Position numbers and translations under genes: made by a program. A stretch of 64,000 nucleotides of DNA, taken from Oreohelix idahoensis (lineage: Eukaryota; Mollusca; Gastropoda; Stylommatophora; Oreohelicidae). The stretch is from contig JAMPIV010016225.1 in NCBI GenBank assembly GCA_024509875.1, positions 1-64,000 on the forward strand. Direction: 5' to 3'. Below the pieces are notes generated by a model. It was not told where the DNA came from and made no database searches. It was given only the letters and a program-made list of their open reading frames with translations. This document shows, one piece after another, positions 45,707-57,938 of the stretch (position 1 is the first letter of the stretch; every line of letters begins with the position of its first letter).

Positions 45707-47959
45707 TGTAGCAAAGTTGATTTTGCTGGGGAGGTTATGATGGTATCCTAAAAGAATGAAAAGGTGTCTGCTATAACCGTGTGAGGTCAAGCAAATGTAG
45801 GTCTCTGACTCTATAGATGATGATGATGAATTATGTGCAGAGAACCTAACGCTACCCCCCTAGGTCTCACACGGTCAATCTTCTGGCTCTGGTGTATGGT
45901 GTACCTAGTGTCTAGGGGAGAAATGAATGATGGTACACAACAATCAAACACTTTAAGTTTCTATTAAAGAAGTTAATAACTAGCAGTTAAGTTTTTCTTT
46001 GAATAAATATTTACAATTTATTTTGCCTGTCCATTCATAGCTTGTGGACAGGTCTTTGAAAATAAGGACACGATAGTTTACAGAAAAAAGAACAATTAAA
46101 AATGTTGGGACAATCTGCCCAATAACTAAAAGTTATTATGTAGTTATAAATGTCCTTCCTGTATGAAATATTAAATTAGTTCACTTTATTTATCTAATTT
46201 ATAAATGTCCTTCCTGGATGAAATATTACAGAGTTCACTTTAGTTATCTACCGGGAGAGTCACTGTATATGAGGGCTGTAGTTCATCCTACCCCCATACT
46301 ATTCCTGTGTAATATTTTGAAACACAAGAAAATGTCAGAGATGCCCCAGATGTTTTACTCTTCACCTGGGAGTCCTTGTTGTAAGATAATTCAGTGGGTA
46401 GGTGCAGAAATTTCAAGTTCAACACTCGCCAAAGCTCCTACTGGATATTCGACAGCATATAAGTCTGGTTGGAGACTGGTTGGCGTTTATAAGCACTCGG
46501 CAGGTTTCCTGTCACCAGCCGGCAACAGGAACATAGACCCACAAAAGGACACCCTGGCCTTTTATCTCTGATCATTTATTCTAACACTTAATTTCCTATG
46601 TAGGTATGGGGTCAGCCTCGCGTGCCTTACAAATGCACTAGCCCCGAATCGTACAGGACTCCCACCTGGTTGTGACCACACCTCAAGTCCTTATAGTAGA
46701 TACGCCACTGTACGTTCACATACTTTTCCTCCATACAATAATGTGGAGTAACCACATTTCCTGTGATATGATCTCTTCTTTTCTTTACACTTATATTTGC
46801 TTCAGGCATGTTAAACAGTGTTCATTGAACACAGAGGCTTGCTAAACTATTTTAATACAATAATATGTCAACATAATTATAACAACATACATCAGTCAGA
46901 TACCGTTTAATGTGTGGACTCAACAATGTCTGCTTCCGACATGTCCTTCACTTTTTCCCCAATAGCAGTATCTAACTTTTGTAGTTGGACCAAACATAGT
47001 AAATTTCATAAAATATCCTTACCACAATCAAGAAATATATAAACAAATGACGCTGATTTGGTGAAGAAATGGCCTCAGCTTCCTCCGACTGCACAGACTG
47101 TGAATTTATTCTTTATTTAAGTTTAAAATTAACACAGCTGTTTTTCAGCGTATCTGTATACAAATTTTAGTTCAACTGGCAATGAATAATCAAAGCCTTT
47201 TGCTAATATCTACCAGCCTAGCCAATCGTAACGTTCTACTACTTGAATTCAAATGCAGTTTGAAGAAAAACCCAAAACAATTTTGAATAACTGGTGGTCG
47301 ATTGGCCCGTCTGCTCTAGTCATGCCCAATACAAAAGATATCACGTTTAGGATTACATTTCTCCTACCGTTCCCCTTTCCCATTCATACTCTGTTCACCC
47401 TAAGCGAATTTGAATGTACCTCCCTGCCTCTTTTTCCAGCTCGCGTCCCCCTAACGTTACCAAAAACATGAGCAGGAACGCCAGTGTGTCTGGTCGTGTG
47501 TTCTTAGATATTAGTATTTCTTCAATAACTTCTCTAATATTGGGACTATCATATATTTTAAAGTACATTCTTACTCAGCTAACTTTACATCATACTACCA
47601 TATAATTCTTATGGGGAACTTCATAATGGTTTAAAATTTCCAATTTATGTCATCGTCCATCGTCAAATAAAATTTTGCATAGGCTAAGTCCGCCATTTTT
47701 CCTCTCCTTCGTCTTGCGAGCATGTATTTTTTCAAATAACTACTTGTGTTAGTTACATCAGAAATGCTACCACTAGGAGGAAATAAAACTGTCTGCGTGG
47801 TTATGCCTTGGCTGGCTTTTTCGCAGTGTGAATATATGCGTTGCAGACTGTCAGCGAAGCGGGGGGTAGACGGGGCGGGTTAATAATTTGCGTTACTAGT
47901 TAGCATTGTATCGTGTAATATTACCAAAAAATGTAAGGATTACTACGGATTTTGCTACA
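45707..47959 (-). repeat. Solo LTR E of the Gmr1-like family
   Basis: About 2.25 kb starting TGTAGCAAA and ending TTTGCTACA, a perfect 9-bp terminal inverted repeat. It carries the family foldback: outer arms CCGTGTGAG (45777-45785) and CTCACACGG (45866-45874), plus an inner TCTCTG/CAGAGA pair. The GTGTCTAGGG box is at 45908-45917. It shares its first bases with LTR D. A 63-bp internal tandem duplication lies near 46140-46240. No internal region is attached. The flanks GGAAT and AAGTT do not match, so either the right edge is misplaced or the copy arose by recombination between elements. Confidence 0.7.
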
Positions 47960-50589
47960 AAGTTGACAGAAAATGTTACTTCAGATAGCTATATTGTGGT
48001 ATACTACCGCCAATAGTTAATTGTAAGGCTAGACTACAAAGTGTATACAGCAGATTGGGCAAAAGTTAAATATTAGTAGTGTTTGTCGAAAACGAAACTA
48101 AAGCGTGTCAGACTTTTTCCGTGAAATCGTTCTATAGGCTTAGCACTGTGCAAAAAGCAGCGCTGCTGGCTTCGAAGATGACAACCATCAGACACATGCG
48201 GGCTAATGTATTTATTATCGTTTTATGCCCAGATCTTACTGAATTGAGCGTTTATTCTCGCATATTTTGCTACAGGAATATAACTAACAACAGTACACAC
48301 ACGGAAATGTCTGTGGCGGCAGAAAGATTTTAAGTTAACTTTAGAGCAAAGGATTCGAAAATGTAAAAAATTGTTTAATGAGATGAAGGGAGAAACGAGT
48401 AGCCCTCTTCACATGATATGCTGTTAATAGGTTGCAACAGTCCAAAAAAAGACAAGCAGTTTCATGTTTGGGATTTACAAGATATGTGAAATGTGGATCA
48501 CATCTCGTAGACATGTGAAATGTGATCACATCTCGTAGACATGTGAAATGTGATCACATCTGATCACATCTCGTAGACATGTGAAATGTGATCACATCTC
48601 ATTGCAAACATCCCTGGCAATGAAGAGGCAGACAGTGACAGAGGAAGGTCGCAACTCAACAGAAGTGGTTAAGTGGTATTCTTCAGACTCAGCACAGGCC
48701 ACACGAGATGAAGTATAAACTATTTAATAAGCGAAAGATGGGAACTTGTTACTGCCGCACTAATAAAATGAGAAACGTGACCACTGAAGATCTGATGTAA
48801 AATTTGAAAATGTTCAAGTTGTCTGAAAGTGCACAAGGAAGGAAGATTGGTCAGACTGTCTATGTTGCATATTAACCATCCAACTTACAGTAAGAGATAC
48901 AAAGGTGTTGTAAGTAATACAGCTAAACTACATGAAAAGGTGTCGTAGAAAATGCAGCTAAACTGTATGAGATGGACTTTATGTATTGAGTGTGCCTTCA
49001 GTGAAATGTTGAAAACATTAAGCAGTTCATTTGCAGGAAATGGTATTGTGGCAAACCTCATTGAAGTATGCAAATGAGGAGGAGACAATGTTATGAGCAT
49101 TGCAGCATTGTTACTTGGAGCCAACATCTGCAGCATACCTCAGAAGAGTACATCTTGTCGGCGTAGTGGAAATTTCCCATACTTTTGGATATCTTGGCAA
49201 GAATGTAAGGAAAAGCATGATTTGGGGAACTTAGAAGAGGTGTGTACTGTTATTCAAATTGCCTTAATCAAATGACACAGTGCTGTGTTCCTCCATTTAC
49301 TGCTTTTGAGAATGCATTATGTCGGTGGTATAAAGTTTCACTTGAAAAGAGCTAAGTTGAATGGCATGGGTTTGCTTTTACTCAAAATGATGAGTTCCTT
49401 TGACAGGTATAAACAATTTGTATCATTGACCAAGGTGGCAGTTGTCTAGTCTTCAGTTGGATGAATACAGTGTCAAATTCTAGGATATTTAAGAGAACCA
49501 GGATTTTTATGAAAATGTATTACTACTAATCTTAATGGAATGGATGCTGAAAACGCCGCTATTGTGACACTTGTCACACGACAATTCTTTGGTGAGAGGA
49601 GATGAAGCACAAATGGAACCATTGACCGAAATGGTCAAATTTGGCAGTTTTTGGGTGCTAAAAAATATAGGCAGTGTAAATTGGCCTGCATCAACTTCAG
49701 ATTGAGAGAATTGTAGGTGTAACCGAATCCGCAAAAGTAAATGAAGTAAATAAGGTGACGGAAGTACAGTCTATATGTCAAGTACTACAAGCAGCACTTT
49801 CCCAGGGGGGAGAAAAAAGGAGGTCGCAGAACTGACCGTGTACCAGAGGTAAGAAAAAAAGGTAGTTGAAGAGGTGCAGAAAGGAACCTGCATTGGCAAC
49901 AGAAGTTGAAGAAATTGGAAGGACATAATTTGATGGGAGCTACTTGAAGGTGTATGTTCCAGAGGGAGCAGAAAAGTATCTATTTAAATCTGGCAAGTGT
50001 TGAGAGGAAATTACTTACCACTGGAAAATTGTTAAAACATCAGGTGACCAAAATGTATGTTTTGCGGCTGTGCATGCAGAAATTGGAACAGTGATTGCTG
50101 GGAGTTAGTGTGGTGAAAATGTTAGCGTTTATGAATAAGCAGTCACAAAGTCATGGAGCCCTCGCAGCTTATATCCGGTCAGCTTGAGAGCGGCAGTAGT
50201 TAATAAAATATGGCTAAAAACGAAAAGGTAGCAAGGATGTAATGATCCAATCTGTTCATGTTGCTTGGAGTGCATTAGATTGTATGTGATCGACCCACAT
50301 AAAAAAATGGATGGGGGCGTGTTCACGAAGAAAAAGAAAAAAACGGCACTGGTTACACACAAATAAGCCGAGGCGTAAGTAATGATAGACTGTATAGCTA
50401 GCGTCTTCCAGATGGGTCAATAGGAACATTAATAAAGCAAATGAACATGGAATCTTTATACTGGCCAGCTATGCTAACCTGAAAAACTTGAAGTAAACAA
50501 AACTGCATATTACTGAGAGAGGAATATGGTGGTGCACACTTGAACTACCATCCATTCAGTGAATGAAAAATTTGAGTACATTGTCCATG
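47960..50589. other. No supported gene; one short tandem repeat
   Basis: The only structure I can name is a 28-bp tandem repeat at 48482-48604. Frames such as 48079-48333 lack domain-like features. No transposon ends are seen. Confidence 0.4.
48482..48604. repeat. 28-bp tandem repeat with palindromic core
   Basis: About four copies of a unit reading ACATGTGAAATGTGATCACA, followed by TCTCGTAG. Each unit holds the palindrome TGTGATCACA and an ACATGT hexamer. Confidence 0.85.
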
Positions 50590-53500
50590 TGGGCAGAAGC
50601 CAATTTCATAGGAAATGCAGATTGACAACATTTGTCTGTTGTATTATGAGGAAGAAACTTAGTCCAGGTGGGAATGAGCAGATTTCATACAAGAGATGCA
50701 GACTGACATGGTGGTGTTTTGACCAAGAAACTTAGTCCAGGTGGGAATGAGCAGATTTCATACAAGAGATGCAGACTGACGTGATGTTTTGACCAAGAAA
50801 CTTAGTCCAGGTGGGAATGAGCAGATTTCATACAGGAGATGCAGACTGACATGGAGGTGTTTATAGAGGAAGAAGCTACATCTAGGAAGAAACAAGCAGA
50901 TTTCATTTAAGGGATGCAGACTGACTGGTGGTAGTTGCGTTTTGAGGAAGAAACTACGTACAGGTGGGAACGAGTATATTTCACTCGTACAAGAGATGCA
51001 GACTGATGTGGCAGTGTTTGTGTTTTGAGGAAGCTACGTCCAGGTGGGATCGAGCAGATTTCATATAAGGCATGCAGACTGACTGGTGGTGTATGAGGAA
51101 GAAGCTATGTCTAGGTGGGATCGAGCAGGTTTCATACCAGAGATGCAGATGGAAAACATGGCAATGTTTGTGTTTTGAGGAAGAAGCTGAGTCCAGGTGG
51201 AAACGAGCAGATTTAATACACGGGATGGTGTTGTGGTATTTACATTGTGAAGAAGGAGCTTTGTCTAGGTTGGAACGAGCAGATTTCATGCAAGAAATGG
51301 AGGCGGAGAACATGGCGATGTTCGCATTTTGAGGAAGAAGCAATGTCCAGGTGGAAACTAGCAGACTTCTTGTAAGGGATGCAGACTGACTGGTGTTGAT
51401 GAGCAGATTTCATACATGAGATGACATTGGAATTTACCTTGTGAGGAAGAAGCTAACATTGTGAGGATGAGGAAGAAGCTATGTCTAGGTGAGAATGAGC
51501 AGATTTCATGCAAGAGATACAGACAGAGAACATGACGATATTTGCGTTTTGAGGAAGAAGCTATGTCCAGGTGTAGATTTCATATAAGGGATGCAGACAT
51601 GGTGTTTGAGGAAGAAGCTGCGTGTAGGTAGGAATGAGCAGATTGCATACAAAAGATGCAGAGGGAGAACATGGCAATGTTTGTGTTTTGAGGAAGAAGT
51701 TACGTTTAGGTGGGAACGAGCAGATTTCATATGAGGAAGAAGCTGCGTCTAGGTGGGAACAAGCAGATTTCATGTGAGGCAGAAGCTGCTTCTACGTGGG
51801 AACAATCAGATTTCATACAGGAGATGCAGACTGACTGGCGATGTTTGAGGAAGAAGCTACATCTAGGTGTGAATGAGCAGATTTCATACAGGAGATGCAG
51901 ACTGACTGGCGATGTTTGAGGAAGAAGCTGCGTCTAGGTGAGAACAAGCAGATTTCATATGAGGAAGAGGCTACGTCTAGGTGGGAACAAGCAGATTTTA
52001 TACAGGAGATAAGACTGACTGGCGATGTTTGAGGAAGAAGCTACATCTAGGTTAAAACGAGCAGATTTCATACAAGAGATGCAGACTGGCATGGCGGTGT
52101 TTGCATTTTGACGAAGCAGATTTCATATAAAGGATGCAGACCGACTGGCGGTGTTTGAGGAAGAAGCTACATAAAGGCGAGAATGAGCAGATTTCATACA
52201 AGAGATGCAGAGTGAGAACATGGTGGTGGTCGTGTTTTGAGAAAGAAGCTATGTCCAGGTGGGAACGAGCAGGTTTCATAAAAGGGATGCAGAAGGAGAA
52301 CATGGCGGTGTTTGAGGAAGAAGCTACATCTAGGTGGGAACAAGCAGATTTCATACAAGAGATGCAGACTGGCGTTGCGGTGTTTGTGTTTTGAGGAAAA
52401 AACGGTTCAGGTGGGAATCAGATTTCATACATGAGGTGCAGACTGACATGGTGGTGTTTAGAGGGAGAAGCTATGTCTAGGTGGAAACGAGTAGCAGATT
52501 TCATACAACAAGAGATGCAGACTTGAGAACATGACGATGTTCGTGTTTTGAGGAAGAAGCTACGTCCAGGTGGGAACAAGAACATTTCACTCGTGCAAGA
52601 GATGCAGACTGATGTGAAGATGTTTGCGTTTTGAGAAAGAATGCTTTTTAGGTGGGAATGAACAGACTTCATACGAGACAGAGAACATGACGGTGTTTCT
52701 GTTTTGAGGAAGAAACTGTGCCCAGCTTAGAGAGTAAGTAGGTTCATAGACTAGAGATGCAGATTGCCAACATAGCCGTCAATTGTGTTTTGAGGAAGGC
52801 GCTCTGATTCAGATGGGATCAAATGCTTTCATTAATGGAGAAGTAGATCGATGGATGTCTCCCCATTATGAGAATCAAACCATAACCAGACGACAACAAG
52901 GCATTTCTACTGCAAGAGATAAACAGATTGAGAATCAATTACATGTACAAAAGCTGAAGGGGAAGCACTGATTCGTTACACCATTTTAACAGTATTGCAG
53001 AAATCCACATAACTGTTTTAAATGACATTACTGAAGTCAGCATTGTCTTTTAGCTGTTCCATCATGAGAAGCAAATGAACATGGAATCCCACTGGCCAGC
53101 TATGAAAACTTGGGAAGTTCAGTGTAATTATGTTGAAAACACAGCTGATAAAAGTTATCAAAGAAAAATAAGAGAGACTGCCAGCTTCAGAGAGAGATAA
53201 AAAGTCGTATAGAATTTCAGCTCAAACTGAAACATTAAATGAAAAAAAAATGGACAAAGTGCATGTGTCCTGATGGGAATGAACCCATTTCATAATAGAG
53301 ATGGAGACAAATTGGCCGTCCCTTGTTTTGAGGACAAAACTACATCCAGGCAGGGATCAAGCCAATTTCATAAAAATGAATGAAACTCCAGTCGAGAACA
53401 AGCTATTTACTTAACTACGAGAGATGCAGACTGACAACATGGCTGTCCATTGTGTTTTGAGGAAGAAATCGCTTTCAGATGGGAGCAAACTCTTTCATTA

Positions 53501-53620
53501 ATAGAGAAGTAGACTGAACGTTTACCGTTTTGAGGATGAAACCATATCCAGGTGAGACAAAGGTGATTCACTTCAAGAGATGCATATGGGCACTGATTTG
53601 CACACTCAAAATCTGAGAAG
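50590..53620. repeat. Degenerate satellite of about 75-bp units, roughly 3 kb
   Basis: Recurring blocks GCAGATTTCATACAAGAG, ATGCAGACTGAC, GTGTTTGTGTTTTGAGGAAG and AAGCTACGTCCAGGTGGG follow each other in constant order from about 50590 to 52780. More scattered, diverged units continue to about 53620. The spacing between the ATGCAGAC blocks is about 70-80 bp. Many units have internal deletions. On the minus strand, fragments such as KSARSHLDVASSSKHKHC appear because the units are locally in frame, but no continuous frame exists. This looks like an old minisatellite array, not a gene. Confidence 0.85.
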
Positions 53621-53967
53621 GAAGCACCGATGATAATCTGCATAAACCATTTTGGTTAGCACTGCTGAAAACCTAGCTGGCGGCTTTACAGATGTGAAGA
53701 TAGATGGTCCATCATAAGGAACGAAGCAAATGGGCATGTTGGAATCTTTGCTGACTAGCTATGTAAACTTTAAAAATTGTACCGATACTTGCACTGAAAA
53801 GCAGCACTGATAGAGGTGTTTAGGAGGAAGCGATCAAACGGCTTCACTGACGAGTAGCTGTTCCTCGTGTTCTGAAGAAGAAACAAAGTGGAGCAGCCTG
53901 GTGATTTGGCCATCCCCGTTAGGTTTTAAGGGAGAAACTGACAACTATAAGAGAAGCTGACCAAGAT

Positions 53968-55540
53968 GGATCAGAAAAACTTATTGCATTTGCATCGAAG
54001 ACGATGACTCAAGTTGAAAGAAACTACAGTCAAATTGAAAAAGAAGGACTGTCTATTATTTTTGGTGTGAAGAAATTTCACTAATACCTCTACGGACTCT
54101 CAAGGTCTTTTGAACTTCAGACAGATCACAAACCCTTGTTGGCGATATTTTCTCCAGATCACAAGTTACCAGTACTAACTATGCAACGCTTACAGCGATG
54201 GGCTATTCTGCTGATGTCATAACTTTGTGATAAAATACAGGCTAACGGCAAAACACGCTAACGCTGATGCTCTTTCAAGACTTCCAATGGGAGCAGATCC
54301 AGAATTTGACAAGTCGGAAGCTTCATGTTTTTCTATAACTATGGAGAATGAAGATGCTATAACAGACATCCCTTTGGACGCACAACTGGTTCAAAACGAA
54401 ACAACCAAAGACAAGTTACTCAGTAGAGTTCGACAGTATGTATTACAGGGATGGCCTGAATCTCTGTCTCGAAAGGACACAGACATCAAAGCTTATTTTG
54501 ATCGTCGCATGAATATTTCAGTTCATGAAGGTATACTCATATGGCAAGCTGAAGTGAACAGTCATAGTTCCTGCATCTCTTCAAAAGAAAATTCTTCAAA
54601 TATTGCATCAAAGTCACTTTGGAATTGTTAGGATGAAGCAGTTGGCACGGCGACACTGCTTGTGGCCAAATATCAATGCAGACATCCAAGCTGTAACGAC
54701 TGGTTGTTATGCATGTAAAGCTAATCAGACTAGCCCTCATCAGCGTCACCATTCATGGCCTACTACCGACGTCCATGGGAAAGGATACACCTGGATTTTG
54801 CCGGTCCATTCACGCATACTCCAAGTATCCATACATCATGAACATGACGTTTATTACAACAGATGCAACCATACGTGCACTCAGCAAAGTTTTCCTCCAT
54901 GAAAATTTCCCAGATACCATCGTATCTGACAACGGAACACAATTCACTTCCCATCAGTTCCGTACCTTCTGTACATCACATGGAATCGAGCACCTCACAA
55001 CAGCACCATTTCAAACGGCGAAGCAGAACACTTTGTTCATACTTTCAAGTCTGCTATGACAAAGATTTGCTGGGGAGGAAGCACTCTATACCGTGCGCTA
55101 GATGAATTGCTTTTCGCATACAGGACAACACCGAAAAGTAGTCCCAGTGGAAGGAAAGTATCTAAGTTCCACAGTGGAGATTCTGTGTTCGTCAAAAATT
55201 TTTCATCAAAGGGTGATCCATGGTTGCACGGATAAGTCTTACGCACACTGAGAAGCATGATGTACCTTGTTCGCGTAGACAGTCACCAGACTGTAAGACG
55301 ACATCAAAGTCAGATGAGACCAGGTAGTATTCTCAAGCACTGCAGAGCCACTGATAATACTTATGATGACTTTCTGCTAAACCGAGAAATCTTAGAACAA
55401 GTCAACAAAGCAGCACCAAACTTGAGACTTACTGGTGCTGAGTAGATTACAGAAGACAGATAGTGGTTGTTCCAGTTCCCCCAAGGCGGTCAGAAAGGAC
55501 ACGTCGTCCACCCATCAGATTTAATCTCTGATCATAACTT
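53968..55540 (+). pseudogene. Element G RNase H-integrase remnant
   Basis: RNase [36 protein letters not shown], a stop replacing Gln, and LQTDHKPLL. A frameshift near 54217 leads to IKYRLTAKHANADALSRLP. Integrase: a zinc domain (HQSHFG, CYACKANQ at about 54600-54720), first Asp in HLDFAGPF, second in TIVSDNGTQF (about 54930), a gap of a few codons, and the Glu in NGEAEHFVHTFK in a shifted frame (about 55010). Then come FAYRTTPKSSP, a divergent C-terminus and RRSERTRRPPIRF near 55485. At least five frame breaks are present. Confidence 0.82.
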
Positions 55541-55552
55541 GCTGGGGAGGAC

Positions 55553-55765
55553 TGTTGTGTTTTCATACAGAACGATTCCGTTCCAATAGCTTTTAGAGAC
55601 ACCCGGATGTTGACAGAGCATAGCGTCAGTAATCGGACATCCACCCTTCTGAACACGGGTTCCAGTCAGTCAAGTCAACATGTATATAGCAGAAACCAGT
55701 TGATGTGTAAATAAAGTGCATTATTACTTCGATACCGTTCTGGTTCAATACATAAAATAACAACA
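55553..55765 (+). repeat. 3' LTR of element G (213 bp)
   Basis: A purine tract GGGGAGGA directly precedes TGTTGTG, and the LTR ends in ATAACAACA, giving 6-bp terminal inverted repeats TGTTGT/ACAACA. Inside are a TATA-like TATATA (55683-55688) and AATAAA (55710-55715) in promoter-then-polyadenylation order. The next five bases are GTGAA; the other copy of the target duplication is lost with the 5' part. Confidence 0.72.
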
Positions 55766-57059
55766 GTGAAGGGTGGCATTTAAAACCTGTAGACTACTAA
55801 AGTGGTTGAAGCAGACGCACGCATTTAACATACCAGAATACTCATGTTTTGCTCAGTTGACGGCTGCCAGCTGTGCTTTAAAAAAAAGAAGGGTTGGATG
55901 ATTTTATGGTTTTGAATGTATAGAATAGTGTTGGGAGACTCGTCTGCTACATTGTATGCTATCACGAGGGCCGAGAACATTTACCATTTATTATCACATT
56001 TTAAGAAAGGTTTTTTTTAAGTAAAAAATGTGGATGTATTGTAATTTTATTACACAGGAGATAATACTTGGCAGTTTTCAGGACAGAAAAAAAAACCAAA
56101 CTAAATTTTTAAAATCCAGTAGCCTCACTAGAGGCAGGAATTTGTGGAGGGACATGTTGCTGGATATTGCATTTGAAGAAGTGAACTGGTGTTACATGTG
56201 AACTTCATCTCCATTTCATAGATGCAGTTATACACGATGTAGTTCCATGCTTTTAAGGGTTAAGTATAGAGGTGAAAGGGGCTGTGCTGAAGAACGTAGG
56301 GGCCACCTACGGCCCGAGGGCAGTTTGTTTGACATGCCTCGTCTGCAGTTAAATCCATTGTTGTCAACCACCAGTACAAATTTAAATTTCTGGTTACCAT
56401 CTAAGCTAACAATTAAGTGATAGATGGCCATCTCTAAAATTATTATGCATACCTGGTCATCATACCTGTTTTTAGTTTAATTGCTATTTGTGTTGATTAC
56501 ATATACCAAATCAGAATGCCAGTGCAAGAAAATCTCATTCCTGAATGAATATCTATCTACAAAGTGCTCGGTCTATTAACCAAATTTTCAATAATCCAAA
56601 CGACCTTGAGTGGGGACAGGCTTCATCTTCTGAAGACGTATTGGTCACCTTGTCAAGCTGGTTGATATGTCATCTAGACAATATGTCATCTAGTTCGACC
56701 TTGTTAAATATGTAAACATTAGACTGAAACATCAATAGTGCTTGCTGTTTAATAACTGGTCTTGTAACATTATCACAAGCAGTTATAATGAATATAGTCG
56801 GTAATGCCAATTTATAATCCTTACGATTGTGTTGTGAGAATACAGGATGTTATTCTGACAGAGATTATCGAGTGTTACTCGGGAGAATATAAAATTTTTA
56901 GTTGGCTGAAAAATTTAGAAGTAACCTTGACTATCAGTTTGACTTTTTGCTGCTGAAAGTGATAATGTGAGTGCTGATGGAGCTAGAAGATTGCTTCTTC
57001 TAGTGAGAAAGTGGGAAGTAACCTTAAATAACACATTGGGTGTTGCTGTTCTGAGGGGC
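55766..57059. other. No supported gene
   Basis: AT-rich sequence with short poly-T and poly-A runs. I see no coding frame, transposon terminus or tandem repeat. Confidence 0.4.
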
Positions 57060-57540
57060 TTCTTATGAGGTGAAAGAAAATTGGACTTTCTCAGGCATGT
57101 AGGGCAATGCGATTACAATGAGTTTGCGTGAGGATGGCAACCACATCTGTAAAGCAAATAGCAGCAGAAAACACCACTGCAGGAGAGTATGAATGCTTAG
57201 GTTCCTGCAAGGATGACCTGCTGCTGTGGTAGCTTCATGTGGAATCAAAAATGATAATGGTGATGTAGGATGTGACGAGAAAAAAAAGTAGAACCTGGCT
57301 CCCAGATGGCGAGGATTCAGGGTGAGTAAAAACCCAATGTGGTTTCTAAGATCTCAACTTAGGTGATAGAATGAACCATTGCCGGCTGCAGTAGCGGTAC
57401 GATGCTCCAAAATAGATTGAACATGGGATGGAAAAGAGGCACGATTACACCATATGGATGCTTGGTGCAAGTTTCCTGTTAGGACCAGTAGCAGTTATGG
57501 CTTCATTCTTCGTAAGGAGCAAACAGGGAAGGGGCGCCGA
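57060..57540. repeat. Degenerate dispersed repeat, copies related to 32830-33170
   Basis: Two weakly similar stretches (about 57120-57250 and 57390-57540) each contain a GGTTCCTGCAAGGA or AGTTTCCTGTTAGGA motif followed by GACC(A)GTAGCAG and TTCAT(G/T)C, as do the copies near 33090-33150. The family is unknown and the copies are too diverged to place ends. Confidence 0.45.
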
Positions 57541-57938
57541 TGATGACTGCGAATGTCAAATACTAACTAGAATGAGAATGTGGGGTGTTAACTGAAATGG
57601 AGAGCAACATAATTGTAAAGTGCGATAAGTATAACTGTAAAGAGAGTGCATGTTAAATTTCAACTGAATTTGACGGTCAATTTTGATAGAGCGAGTCTAA
57701 CTTGGTCATATCCTTTTAGTGGGTCATTCACAGAGTGGTTGTGAGCCCTTTGAATATTATGGGCCTGTTGAAAATGGACTGGTATTTTGGTAATTTGATT
57801 TAATGGGGTCAATTGTCATTGTTCAATGTTGGGATTGACCCAGACGGGTTCAAAATGAAATTGCTGGTCTAACTGTCCTGCCTTAGTCCAGTTTTAGCAT
57901 GTGGTCTGCGCCCCAAGCAGTTCTCCTTTCATCAAGGC
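57541..57938. other. Unassigned left flank of element C
   Basis: No gene is seen. The five bases next to the LTR, AAGGC (57934-57938), should be the target duplication. Its partner would lie beyond position 64000. Confidence 0.4.

Larger units (their letters stand above)
53968..55765 (+). mobile_element. 3' half of a gypsy-type element (RNase H, integrase, short LTR), element G
   Basis: Pol order here is the ordinary gypsy order, RNase H then integrase, followed by a polypurine tract and a 213-bp 3' LTR. The 5' half, from LTR to RT, is missing. Coding remnants resemble the K02A2.6-like/Mag-type gypsy pols frequent in invertebrates. The frame is broken many times, so the copy is old. It is the only plus-strand LTR element in the window. 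Confidence 0.83.

Noticed and set aside
51072..52672. Repetitive minus-strand frames of KSARSHLD type
   Set aside because: They are by-products of a roughly 75-bp satellite; frames change every few units and no continuous protein exists.
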